Source of the DNA: Athripsodes cinereus
Taxonomy: Eukaryota; Arthropoda; Insecta; Trichoptera; Leptoceridae
Direction of reading: 5' to 3'
DNA length: 64,000 nt
Assembly: GCA_947579605.1 (NCBI GenBank)
Contig: OX388307.1
Span: 31,597,237-31,661,236 of the forward strand
Every line of letters begins with the position of its first letter. Positions within the stretch are counted from its first letter, which is position 1. The notes under the pieces were generated by a model. The model did no database searches. It was given only the letters and a program-made list of their open reading frames with translations, and was not told where the DNA came from. Shown piece after piece: positions 1 to 9,431 of this stretch. The position numbers were made by a program, and so were the translations under genes.

Positions 1-208
1 AGAGAGCCGAGTTGAGGTGTCCGGAAACTTCTTTAGGTATTCATGCCGGTGAACCCGAGGGTCGCTGATACTGGAGTCTTCACAGACACGCTTCCCTCCC
101 CAAGGGACATCCCTCCCAGACCTAAGACTCTCCACCAAGGGAGACAGGACAGCACAAAAGACGAAGAAACGAGTTCGCTCGCGACAGCCACGATCACACA
201 AGGCAAAA

Positions 209-3200
209 TCAACCATCAAGCTCATCCAGGTAAGCCGGGGGTAAGCCCGGCTCACGCAGAAGGTCCCACCGAGACACCCAGACATCCGTAAATTCCAAGA
301 AGGCCCTGAAATTTCTCGGACTAATCATTAATTCCCCAGACCAAACGGGTCTCGGAGTATCATCACTCAGACTATCAATCATTACATCCCTCGCATCCGT
401 CATCATTGGGCACTCCCACAGGATATGCCCCGCAAACTGAGCTCCCGTCCCACAAACACACCACGGGTCGTCCGTCAGCCCTAACTCAAAGAGCTTGGCT
501 TTAAACTCCCCGTGTCCCGTCACCAACTGCACGGCAAAGTGATTGAAGGACAGGAAGCGCCTTTTAATCCTCTCTCTTACTTCCGGAAGAAAATCGTAGA
601 CAAGTCTAGCGGTTCTCCCCCGGTCCCATCTTTCCTGCCACACATCCAAGGTTCTTTCTCTGATTTGGCTGAAGGCCCTACTAATTCCCCTGTTCCCGGG
701 TTCCGTCTGAACGGAAATACCAAGATATTCAGTCCCACCATCCGCCATGATCTTACGCCTGGCCACACTGTCTAGGACTTCCAAATCAGCGGGTAGCACG
801 CCAGCGATAACAGGAAGGCCATCGCTAGCGGCAGTACGATACGCACCTGTGACGGCGAGCAGCGGGAGTCTCTGTCCCCTCAAGACTGCCGTAGATACGG
901 AGCCTACCGAAAGTCTATGAGACCAAACCCGAGCAGCATACGTAACTTGCGCCACGTACGTCGCCCGATATATGGCCCTTACAGTCCCCGAACGCAGGCC
1001 CCATGTACCACGACTAAGTCGGCGAAGGGTGAAGAAAAGTACCTTCGCCCTCTCGGCAGTCGCTCTCACGTGAGGAAGAAAGGAAGAACCCCTGTCCAGA
1101 ACAACTCCCAAGTACCGGACTTCATCGACCACCCTTACGGGTGTTCCACTCATCCGGAGAACCGGATTTCTGCCCCTTCCAAGCGCTCCCTTCAACCACA
1201 TCGCGGAGGTCTTGCTCGGCGAGAAGACAAGCCTATTCACACTGCCCCACGTCAGGATGCGCTCGATCGCGGTTTTAAAATTGTCCTCAATCGCTCTCCT
1301 CGTGCTGCCAGACAGCAAGAGAAGAGCATCGTCAGCATAAGCGAAAATCGTACAGCCAGGAGGAAGATCTATTTTCAAAAGGTCATCGAAGAGGACGTTC
1401 CACAAGAATGGTCCGAGGACCGAGCCCTGCGGACAGCCCATATCTACAACCCGTTCAACCAAGTGTCCCGCGTGGGTGATCACAACTGACCTGTCGCTGA
1501 AGTAGCTGCTGATTACATTAAACAGCCAGCGAGGACATCCCCGTATCTTCAGTTTGGCCAGTATGAGTGGCCACCACGCATTGTCGAAAGCCCCAGCTAT
1601 GTCAAGGAAGACACCCAGCACATTTTTCTCCTTACTGTCATCCCTCCACTTCATGCAGGCATCAATGGCGTGCTCTGTGGATAAGCCCCGGCTAAAACCA
1701 AACTGCTTAGGATCTCCCGGCACAAGGGCCCCATCTAGCCGGTTCCTCACCAAGATCTCAAGTATCTTGCCAAAGGAAGGCAGCAGAGTGATAGGCCTAT
1801 ACGCCTTGAGATCCGACAGAGGCTTATCGTTGCCTTTGGGGATTACCCTAAGCAAACCTCTCTTCCATACTTTTGGAAACACTCCCTGTCGCAGACAGGC
1901 CCGGAAAAGTCCCAACATTTCAGCCGGACAGAATCTCCAGACCTGCTTCACAATCACACCATTCACTCTGTCAATTCCAGGTGCCTTCTTTGGTCCTAAT
2001 CTTTTGACGATTTCACCCAATTCTTGATGTGTCACATCGTCAATTTCGATTACTGACTCATCGGGGGGGCAGCGTGATTGGAAACGCAGCGCTGCATGAA
2101 ATGGTGTGTCCCCCGACATTGAGTCAAGGGGCACCAGACCATCTAATAGCGCCCTGAGTGTGCCGTCAATACACACTGTTTCATTATCGCCAGAAACAAT
2201 ACTGGTAAGATAGTGATCAGCAGACCTCTTAGACTTAACCACAGTTCGAGTCACGGACCAAGGGTCGGCGTTTCCCGTTTCTGTTATCCACTCCTTCCAA
2301 GCCGAGGTCTTAGCATGCCTTATGGCTGATTTGAAAGAGCCCCTCGCTCGCTGGAGCCGCTCAAAGAGTTGCCTCCCAGCTGGAGAGTCCCGCAACACGC
2401 TGCCTTTTCTCACCGGGCAGAAGGCCCGTTCGGCGGATTTAAATTGGCGTCTTAAAACCGTGAGTTCCGGGGTCCACCAATTAGTGGAACGACGTCCCCC
2501 AGGCCTGCACCTTCCCAGCGCCACTGTCGCCGCTGAGACGACCGCTGAGTTAAATTTTTCCCCAGCTACTTCAGCTCCATCAGCCAAATATACATCAAAA
2601 TCTCTCAATTCTTCTTTCAAACAAATTCCAAAAGAATTCCAGTTCGCCTTCGAACGCTTGAAACTCCACAGACCGTATGGTTCAATTCCCAACGAACCCC
2701 CGACAGACCAAGTGATCAGTCGATGGTCGCTGACAACCTCCCCAACGTGGACCCTCCAATTGGAGAGATCCGCAAGCAGATCATCGGTGCATAGAGTTAA
2801 ATCAATCCAACTCTCCCCCATTGGCCCAGCAAACGTGGCCGGTTGACCGGCAACATTGAGAATGTTGAGGCCAGCGGAAGATATAAAATCCTCCACTGGT
2901 CCACCACTCCCAGTGCGGTCCGTGCCAGGTCTGTCGTGCCAGAGAGGCGAGCGTGCATTAAAATCACCAGCTACCAAGACCGGTCTGCCCTGCAAAGCGT
3001 CAAGAGTCCGTCTCAAGCCCCGGAGGTGTATTCCTACATTATCAGAGAACTTAAAATATACAGATATCAAGAAGATCTCGCGGCCATCGATTCGGAGGCA
3101 TATACAACACCGGAACTCATCCGAAAGTCCATCCAAGAACAACGGCTGCACCTTACTGGTGTCCACCAAGAAACCCGCCATGGGACGAGACCCCTTGTCG

Positions 3201-3373
3201 ATCACGGCAAGCGGTACATCGGCACCATCGAGGATCACTCGTGAAAACAACTGCTCCTGAACAAAAACCAATGGAACGCCCCTGCGCTGCACGGACCTTA
3301 CCAAATCAATAGCAGACGCGCGGCATCGCCCTAGATTGATCTGGCCCAGCACGACGGCAGCCTCACTAGCCAT
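209..3373 (-). CDS. R1-type ORF2 protein: AP-like endonuclease and reverse transcriptase
   Basis: Uninterrupted 1054-codon ORF, about full length for R1 ORF2. I chose the ATG at 3373-3371 (protein start MASEAAV) because it overlaps the ORF1 stop by 8 nt (ATGGCTAG), the arrangement expected for coupled translation; the frame is open further upstream but that overlaps ORF1. The N-terminal third is an endonuclease/exonuclease/phosphatase fold with VAGDFNARSPLWH, WIDLTL and VSDHRLITW. The middle is a reverse transcriptase with GFSRGLSTEHAID, FLDIAGAFDNAWW, PQGSVLGPFLWN and the catalytic YADD box. Near the C-terminus CVCGTGAQFAGHILWECP gives the cysteine-histidine motif typical of this clade. The enzyme nicks the target and primes reverse transcription from the nick. 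No stop or frameshift is seen, so it may be functional apart from the lost 5' end of the element. Confidence 0.95.
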   Translation of the reverse strand: MASEAAVVLGQINLGRCRASAIDLVRSVQRRGVPLVFVQEQLFSRVILDGADVPLAVIDKGSRPMAGFLVDTSKVQPLFLDGLSDEFRCCICLRIDGREIFLISVYFKFSDNVGIHLRGLRRTLDALQGRPVLVAGDFNARSPLWHDRPGTDRTGSGGPVEDFISSAGLNILNVAGQPATFAGPMGESWIDLTLCTDDLLADLSNWRVHVGEVVSDHRLITWSVGGSLGIEPYGLWSFKRSKANWNSFGICLKEELRDFDVYLADGAEVAGEKFNSAVVSAATVALGRCRPGGRRSTNWWTPELTVLRRQFKSAERAFCPVRKGSVLRDSPAGRQLFERLQRARGSFKSAIRHAKTSAWKEWITETGNADPWSVTRTVVKSKRSADHYLTSIVSGDNETVCIDGTLRALLDGLVPLDSMSGDTPFHAALRFQSRCPPDESVIEIDDVTHQELGEIVKRLGPKKAPGIDRVNGVIVKQVWRFCPAEMLGLFRACLRQGVFPKVWKRGLLRVIPKGNDKPLSDLKAYRPITLLPSFGKILEILVRNRLDGALVPGDPKQFGFSRGLSTEHAIDACMKWRDDSKEKNVLGVFLDIAGAFDNAWWPLILAKLKIRGCPRWLFNVISSYFSDRSVVITHAGHLVERVVDMGCPQGSVLGPFLWNVLFDDLLKIDLPPGCTIFAYADDALLLLSGSTRRAIEDNFKTAIERILTWGSVNRLVFSPSKTSAMWLKGALGRGRNPVLRMSGTPVRVVDEVRYLGVVLDRGSSFLPHVRATAERAKVLFFTLRRLSRGTWGLRSGTVRAIYRATYVAQVTYAARVWSHRLSVGSVSTAVLRGQRLPLLAVTGAYRTAASDGLPVIAGVLPADLEVLDSVARRKIMADGGTEYLGISVQTEPGNRGISRAFSQIRERTLDVWQERWDRGRTARLVYDFLPEVRERIKRRFLSFNHFAVQLVTGHGEFKAKLFELGLTDDPWCVCGTGAQFAGHILWECPMMTDARDVMIDSLSDDTPRPVWSGELMISPRNFRAFLEFTDVWVSRWDLLREPGLPPAYLDELDG

Positions 3374-3773
3374 TGTAATTCGTTGACTGCACCATCCTGT
3401 CAATTGCGTCCCGTAGAGCGGGACAATCCCGATCACCCGTGGGGTGGGCAGCATTCTTCCTGAAGGCTGTGCACGTGGCACACACCCTTCTTGCAATAGG
3501 GACATTGCAGTCCCTCTCTTCGTGCCCCTCTTTAGCACAACGTGCGCACACTGGAGCAGCGTGTTTGCACTCCCTCTGGGTGTGCCCATACATATGACAT
3601 TTGAAGCACCTTGTGGCGCCTATGTAGTCTCTGGTTTTACAGCAACTCCAGCCCAACAATATTGCTCCGTTGGCCAGAAGCGCGGACCTGACCTGCCCGC
3701 TGCAGATCAGTATGCTGCCTATTCGTGACGCAGTCTTGGGGCCAAACTTAGCCACTCTTCTTGTCGTGGACAA
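3366..3773 (-). pseudogene. R1-type ORF1 (gag-like) C-terminal fragment
   Basis: Only the last 135 codons or fewer of ORF1 remain. They contain three knuckles in the R1 order: CFKCHMYGHTQREC and CARCAKEGHEERDC (both C-x2-C-x4-H-x4-C), then C-x2-C-x8-H-x6-C ending at DRDC. These bind nucleic acid in the ribonucleoprotein. The stop overlaps the ORF2 start by 8 nt. The N-terminal coiled-coil or RRM-like part expected of a full ORF1 is missing because the element is 5'-truncated, so this fragment is not an independent gene. Confidence 0.9.
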
Positions 3774-3779
3774 AAATAA

Positions 3780-4867
3780 ATAAATAAAAAAAAAACGTCT
3801 TTTTCGCCGAATCCTACTTCACTATATCATGGCAACGCACAGACGCTCGCACTATGTGCAAAGACAAGAGCCAAGCTTCTGCCATTCTGTAAATGGATTG
3901 AAACTTCCTTTTTAACATTAACTCCTGCGGAAAAACATATAATGATATTTCGTCCATGGAATTCATGTAGGTTTTCCGCATGCATTTTGGACGATATTTA
4001 GAGTCATAATTTGCATATAATTTTTACTTATATATTTTTTTCAGTTATGGATTCTACGCCATTTTCACCAGTTGGTAAGTATTTTAAAGCATTATAATAT
4101 TAAAAGCAATTTTAAAATTTTCATTTATGTATTGAATGGTCGTATCGTTCTTTCTGACTTTCACATACATAGATAATGGTCTCCAACCTTTTTATGTCCG
4201 CGCACTGGTCAACAAGAATTAGCTCTAAGCTAGCTAAGTGATCACTTTCGGTGCTCATGGGCAACGTTCATCAATTCCGCCATTCTCACTATCGGAATAA
4301 AAGGTATATTCCGGTTGCCAAGGCTATAAAATTATTTAATGATTTCAATGTTCATGTCGATAATTTCAACATAACATACAATGACTTTATCGCCGGGATT
4401 GAGACTCTTCTTTGATTCTTTTGTATCTTTTTAATGATGACTTTTTTGTGTTTTATTTTTCTGTCACGCTGTTTTTCTATATTTTTCGTTTTTCCTGCTG
4501 AGGTTGCCTTGGCCAAAAGCTTTTATGATCTCAGTGCAGGGTGATATTTTTGGGATAATAATAATAATAATTACATATACAGTAGCTCGAGATTTTTTTC
4601 CAATATTGCAAGTGACACGGGCACATGTGCCATGTGTCGCCCACAACGATAATAGTTATCGAGAAATATTTAATGCAAACTAACAGATCATTGATCTGTA
4701 ATAGGAGATTCCAAAAAAGGGCTGCTTTTTAGTTCGCATTAAATTTTTCTCGATTTGTGGACATTACCTATAATTATTTTGATAGTGGGAATGGCGTGAT
4801 TGTTGAATATTGCCAATGAACACTTAAAATGAAAACTTTAACGTACCGAAAGAATACAATAAATGTT
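3780..4867 (+). repeat. Segmental duplication, copy A (partner 15768-16822)
   Basis: Long near-identical match to 15768-16822, starting near CTTTTTCGCCGAATCC and ending at the insertion point of the RTE-like element. Differences are scattered substitutions and small indels, for example fewer ATA units near 4560 in the partner. The segment carries a small exon-like unit (4045-4074), a fragment like the start of a hAT element near 4172 (GGTCTCCAACCTTTTTAT), and intron-like AT-rich DNA. Its continuation lies at 11135-11300, beyond the inserted element. It looks like the upstream intronic part of the TIL inhibitor gene. Confidence 0.85.
4045..4074 (+). other. Candidate 30-nt phase-1 micro-exon of the TIL gene (linker)
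   Basis: Thirty nucleotides between TTTTTTTCAG and GTAAGT, with phase 1 at both ends (2 + 27 + 1 nt), the same phase as every TIL exon downstream. The complete codons read MDSTPFSPV. The same structure recurs at 16021-16050 and in variant form at 16871-16897. A short Ser/Thr/Pro-rich linker spliced between or ahead of domains is the likely role. That the exon is used is inferred from splice sites only. Confidence 0.5.
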
Positions 4868-4880
4868 CATCATCATCATG

Positions 4881-5544
4881 TCAGCCTCCCTGCGTCCATT
4901 GTTGAACATAGGCCTCCCCCATTGATCTCCACAGCTCTCTATCCTGGGCAGACCGCATCCAGCCGACCCCTGCAACCCGTCTTATGTCGTCCGACCATCG
5001 TGCTTGAGGCCTACCAACACTTCTTCTGCCTGTTCTAGGTCTCCACTCCAGAACTTTCTTTGTCCACCTAGAGTCTGTGGTTCTGGCCACATGACCAGCC
5101 CAACTCCATTTCTGACTAGAAACTTTGTGAACGACATCGACGACCCTGGTCTTTTCTCTGATCCATACATTAGTTTTCCTGTCTCTCAGTGAAATACCCA
5201 GCATTCTCCTTTCCATGGATCTTTGCGTCACTGATAATTTGTGTAAAATTCTTTTCGTGAACACAAAAGTTTCACAGCCATAGGTGAGCACTGGGAGAAC
5301 ACAGGCATCAAATAGCTTCTTTTTCAGATAATTTGGGTATTTCGGGGATTTCAGGATATAAGATAATTTACCAAAGGCCGCCCATGCCAAGCCTCGTCTT
5401 CTTTCAATTTCTACCTCTTGATTCTCTCTTCCAAGTTTTACAGTGTGCCCTAGGTATACATAGCTATCAACTTGTTGGATAGCTTGTCCATCTACCACGA
5501 TATTACATGACTGGTTTGCATCACTCATGACTTTGGTCTTTGAT
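4881..5544 (-). pseudogene. RTE-like reverse transcriptase, C-terminal part (downstream of insertion)
   Basis: This is the 3' continuation of the reverse transcriptase interrupted at 8665. The frame crosses the 6-bp target duplication exactly (NISISKTKVMS), so the two halves were one ORF. Family landmarks are DSYVYLGHTVKL, LTYGCET, RRMLGISLRDR, WAGHVAR and GRPQARWSDDIRRVAG. It ends at a stop near the (ATG)n tail, as expected for an element with almost no 3' UTR. It carries no catalytic residues of its own. Confidence 0.9.
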
Positions 5545-6059
5545 ATCGATGGCCCAGTTCCACAGGGAACTATCTAGGAAATAACACATTGGAGATATGG
5601 GCTGTCAAAGTTTTGGACATTTTTGTTTTTATGATAAATACTATTAAATATTTTTCAAATTGCATAAAATTATTGAAGTATATGTAAAATGTGTCTTAGA
5701 ATTGAATTCTTCCATATTTATTTTAGAAAAAAGTGTTTTTCTACCATTTTTTACCTTTTTTTTAAGTTAGTTCCCTATGGAACTGGGAATGTTGGGTGAG
5801 AATTGAACCACTGTTCTATTCCATAGAGCAACATGTTTGAAGGAAACATAATTAATTATCAATGTTGGAATTTATTATAAATGGTTATATAAGAATATCA
5901 TAGAATATCCTTTAGGTAAAAGAATATAATTAAATAAAAACTTCTAAATAATAACTCACTCAGAAAACAATACTCATCACGTCTTTTAGATACTTAATAA
6001 ACTCTTAATAGAAATTACCTTTACCTATCTTTTTCATCAAGCTATGTCCTTAGTTTTCA

Positions 6060-6370
6060 TTGATAGGGCAAGAAGATAGAATGCCATCTATACCCTCACG
6101 CCATGTCCCAGGAGGGGTAGGCAGAGAGAACAGAGCGGCATATAGATCTATCCTTACAAACTTCTTTTGCTTCCTGCACATTCATCCAGTTTCTCATACA
6201 TGCACGCCAATTTCTCTTACTCAACACGCGGCCGTCCTTGAGGATTTGATGCACGTGATCAAGCCACGTGGTTCTTGGCAGTCCGCGCTACCTCACATCC
6301 TCTCTTTCAGATAAATGCATCCTCTTCGTCATTGTTTCATCTTGCATTTGCTCCACATGTCCAAACAAGC
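6060..6370 (-). repeat. Truncated LINE 3' end (same family as 25670-25970 and 43917-44378)
   Basis: Reverse complement of the family that encodes RKRGRPRTTWL followed by a VDQILKDGRVLSKRNRR-like stretch. Recognisable pieces are the CCCAGGAGGGGTAGGCAG box near 6108, the GGCCGTCCTTGAGGATTTG segment near 6230, and the GTGGTTCTTGGCAGTCCGCG segment near 6270. It is non-coding debris inside the 5551-8658 transposon. Confidence 0.75.
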
Positions 6371-6598
6371 TTATCAAGCCATTCTATAAATATTTCTCTC
6401 ACTTCTATCACATTCACACAATCTCCATAGGAATGAAAATCATCGCTAGACTGATACCATCAACATACTACTTCTATCAACAATGGCAGTGCAAATTTAT
6501 GTACCCATATTTTTCCTGAATAATGAAGGTTCAGGGAAAACTACTTACCAATAAAGTTTAATTTATCGACCAACGGTTCTTGGTGGAAGTCATATTAA

Positions 6599-6833
6599 TA
6601 ATTTTTAAAATGAAACACGATATCTAGTTATTCCACTATTGACTTTATTTATTTTGCGAGCCGGATTTCAAAGCCTCCGTTCTCATCGTCAGGCAAAAGT
6701 AAAGGTCGCATCGAAAGCATAGTCAGGCTTTGCTTTTGCCTGACGATGAGAGCGGAAGCTCTTAAAGTTGGCTCGCAAAATTAATAAAGTCAATAGTGGA
6801 ATAACTAGGTTTTATGTTTCATTTTAAAAATTA
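6599..6833. repeat. Fold-back (MITE-like) inverted repeat
   Basis: Arms of about 65 nt are near-perfect reverse complements. The left arm contains CTAGTTATTCCACTATTGAC and TTTTGCGAGCC; the right arm is its mirror. The loop region also pairs imperfectly (TGCCTGACGATGAGAGCGG against CCTCCGTTCTCATCGTCAGG). No coding sequence is present. Confidence 0.8.
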
Positions 6834-7189
6834 CTTACCAGTATTTAGGTATTATCTTAATATCCTGAATGAATTATTATTAATAATACTTACCATGGTT
6901 TACCCTTTGATACAATACCCTTTGATACATGGTGTCAGATAAATAAATATCTGGTGAAAACGAAATGAAAAATAGTTTGTGATAACTCATAATTATTTTC
7001 ATAGATGAGGTACGTATACTTTATATCTCAAATTAAATTTCAAAAAATATTCAAATTTATTACAAAAAATACTAAAAATTATAAGGTGTTAAAAAAATAG
7101 TAATCTATGTCGGATATCAATTTCTAGATATTTTTTATCCGCAATGAACGTTTTGTAAAAGTTCGAAGTTGGTTGCCCTTTCCTGAACT

Positions 7190-7320
7190 TTAATTCACCA
7201 ATAATATTAATAATAATAAAAACTTTATTGCACAAAAAAATCAACAAAAGAAAATAAACAATTTAAACTACACAAATCAATTTTGTGCAATGGGCGAGTT
7301 TATCACAGATGCGCGGTATC
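7190..7320 (-). repeat. Probable LINE 3' UTR remnant
   Basis: AATAATAATAAAAACTTTATTGCACAAAA followed by AAACTACACAAATC resembles, on the minus strand, the common 3' end of insect LINEs that terminates in an adenine-rich tail. No coding part remains nearby. The assignment rests on composition and layout only. Confidence 0.3.
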
Positions 7321-7564
7321 TTCCAACTAACCCACAAATACTTTTCCATGTAACCCTGATCTCCCAAATCTTCCAACTAATCCGCAAATACTGTTCCATG
7401 TAAGCTTTTCTTCCAATGTGTTTTTGTTAAAATTTCTTCCCATTGCACTTTGCAAATATTTAAGGTCATAAAAATCCCCAAAATGCACTTCCCGACAACT
7501 GTACGAGGCACCAGATTTTTAGCCAACCTTATAATGGGAATAAGTTAAAATATAAATTGGGCCA

Positions 7565-7785
7565 ATATTTTGACTCATAACACAGGGGTGCTGGGTTCAA
7601 AACCCAATAGGTGCGGTTGACTGAACGAAGTCGCTTTTTAGCGATGAGTGCAGTCACCTGCTGTGAAAGGATTGATATGAGAGAAAAATAAGAAATATAG
7701 GTGGAATTGGTGAACGTTGCCATGGTACAAAGCGCTTAAGCCAGCCCGAGCCGATTTGTATGCATCGGAACACCTAATATTATCT
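7565..7785 (+). repeat. tRNA-derived SINE, 5'-damaged copy
   Basis: Shares its body with the fuller copy at 8098-8340: TGCGGTTGACTGAACGAAGTCGC, GCGATGAGTGCAGTCACC, and a GGTGAACGTTGCCATGG tail region ending at GGAACACCTAATA. The B-box equivalent is present (GGTTCAAAACCC) but the head upstream is not recognisable. Same orientation as its neighbour. Confidence 0.7.
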
Positions 7786-8097
7786 TCTCTACCCTGCTAG
7801 TGATGCAAATATTGCGATTAAAACCATACTAACACTTTAATACATTATTCACTTAACAATAACACTTTCGTATGTGTAAAATTCCAAATTCCACGAATAA
7901 AAAATCACTTCGCATAATATTCTCTGGTAAAATGAAACAATTACATTCACTGTTGGATAGCAGGTTCAAAGGTCGCAAGGTCGTATCCTTGCGATGAACA
8001 ATGGCTTAGCAGTTGCAAACAATATCGATAGGTGGCGGTGAGATCACGGAAGTTGTAAATTTGCAGCTTATAATAACAATACTCAGCGGCTACCCAC

Positions 8098-8340
8098 ACC
8101 TCTCTGGCCTAATGGTTAGAGTACTTGACTCGTAACATAGGGATGTCAGGTTCGAATCCCAGTAGGTGCGGTTGGCTGAACGAAGTCGCTTTTCAGCGAT
8201 GAGTGCAGTCACCCGCACTTAAAGGATTGATATAAGAGAAACATAAGGGAGATTGGTCGAATTGGTGAACATTGCCATGGTATAAAGCGCGTAAGCCAGC
8301 CTAAACTAATTCGTAAGCGTCGGAATACCTAATACTCTAC
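8098..8340 (+). repeat. tRNA-derived SINE, full head
   Basis: The head is tRNA-like: an A-box-like TGGCCTAATGG near 8106 and a B box GGTTCGAATCC near 8151, which form an internal RNA polymerase III promoter. The body contains GGCTGAACGAAGTCGC and GCGATGAGTGCAGTCACCC, and it ends near GGAATACCTAATACTC. It lies in direct orientation about 530 bp downstream of the second copy, both inside the 5551-8658 transposon. Confidence 0.75.
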
Positions 8341-8664
8341 ACTTCCTGAGGCTCCAACTTCAATGTTTGCTTAAAACTTCAATTCCACACTGAACTATCT
8401 GGCAGTTGTTTCCGTATGGAATTTTGTATTCATTAATTTTCAATTCCATAGGGAACTATCTCAAGATGTTTCCCTGTGGAATTAGTGACTCTCAAAAAAT
8501 TTTTTTTTTCCATAAGGAAATAATGTGTTTATCAAAGAGTTTATTGACCTATTTTATTTGTTTCAGTATGGAACTGACAGAGTTTTGTTTTCTGAATCCA
8601 AAACCGTGACTAACTCAAATACGAGAAATTCGGACTTAGTTCCCTGTGGAACTGGGCCATCGAT

Positions 8665-9431
8665 ATATTCATTTTTAGGCCTATTCTTTGGGACGCTGTG
8701 TTGACATCAATTATCATGTTTTCCAGTTCTCTATCGTTTTTGGCAAATAAGACTATATCATCTGCGAACCTTAGATTATTTAAGTTTTCGCCGTTGATGT
8801 TGATACCTGTGTCGCTCCAATCAAGGGTTTTGAAGACGTCTTCCAGAGCCAATGTAAATAATTTAGGAGATATTGTATCTCCCTGTCTTACTCCTCTTCT
8901 GACATGGAACTTTTCGGAGGGTTCATGGAGTTGTACAACGGAGGTAGCATTAGAATAAATATTTTTCAGGAGTTGTGAGTATCGGTGGTCTATTCTACAA
9001 TTATCTAGACCCTTCATCACCGCCCATGTCTCTATAGAGTCAAAGGCCTTTTCAAAGTCAATGAAAGCCAGTGATAAGGGCATATTGTACTCGTTGCATT
9101 TCTGGATAACGTTCTTCAACGTTTGAAGGTGGTCATTCGTGCTGAATCCTTTCCTGAATCCAGCCTGTTCCACTGGTTGGTATGCATCCAGTTCGTTAGT
9201 GAGTCTATTGTTTAAGATTTTTGTAAACAACTTATACAAATGTGATAGAAGACTTATTGGTCGATAGTTTTCCAACTTCCTGTGGTCACCTTTTTTGTGT
9301 AAGAGATTGATCGCTGCATTGTTCCACTCTTGCGGTATGTTCTCTTCTTCCAGACATTTATTGAATAGAGATACCACTGCTTGTTGAAGAGGCTCTCCTG
9401 CGTATTTAATTGTCTCTATGGTTATACCATC
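8665..9431 (-). pseudogene. RTE-like reverse transcriptase core, interrupted
   Basis: Encodes a reverse transcriptase with SPDGITIETIKYAG, LLHKKGDHRKLENYRPISLL, EQAGFRKGFST, AFIDFEKAFDS, RRGVRQGDTISPKLF and the catalytic box LRFADDIVLF. The downstream part was separated by the DNA transposon at 5551-8658. Upstream, the frame shifts near 9430 relative to the endonuclease ORF, and the usual linker before SPDG appears shortened. All palm motifs are visible but the gene cannot make a complete protein. Confidence 0.93.

Larger units (their letters stand above)
1..3773 (-). mobile_element. R1-clade non-LTR retrotransposon, 5'-truncated
   Basis: Minus-strand element with the two-ORF order of R1-clade elements: the end of a gag-like ORF1 (three cysteine knuckles) overlapping a complete ORF2 (endonuclease plus reverse transcriptase). 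ORF1 starts abruptly near 3773, where unrelated host sequence begins, so the copy is 5'-truncated as usual after target-primed reverse transcription. The 3' UTR (1-208) runs off the left edge, so the tail and target duplication cannot be seen. Classical R1 sits in 28S rDNA. Here the 5' flank is not rDNA, so this is a displaced copy or a lineage without rDNA specificity. The intact ORF2 points to a recent insertion. Confidence 0.93.
5551..8658. mobile_element. Non-autonomous DNA transposon with 22-bp TIRs and 6-bp target duplication
   Basis: The ends are perfect 22-bp inverted repeats, beginning GGCCCAGTTCCACAGGG at 5551 and mirrored at 8637-8658. ATCGAT flanks it at 5545-5550 and 8659-8664, and removing the element plus one ATCGAT restores the RT reading frame. 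The interior has no transposase ORF. It holds subterminal copies of a TTCC-N-GGAA palindrome, a LINE 3' end (6060-6370), a fold-back repeat (6599-6833) and two SINE copies. hAT (8 bp), piggyBac (TTAA) and mariner (TA) do not fit a 6-bp duplication. The superfamily is undetermined. Confidence 0.85.

Noticed and set aside
917..3260. Long plus-strand ORFs opposite the R1 element
   Set aside because: They are antisense shadows of the intact ORF2.
3444..3728. Plus-strand ORF opposite ORF1
   Set aside because: Antisense shadow of the ORF1 zinc-knuckle region.
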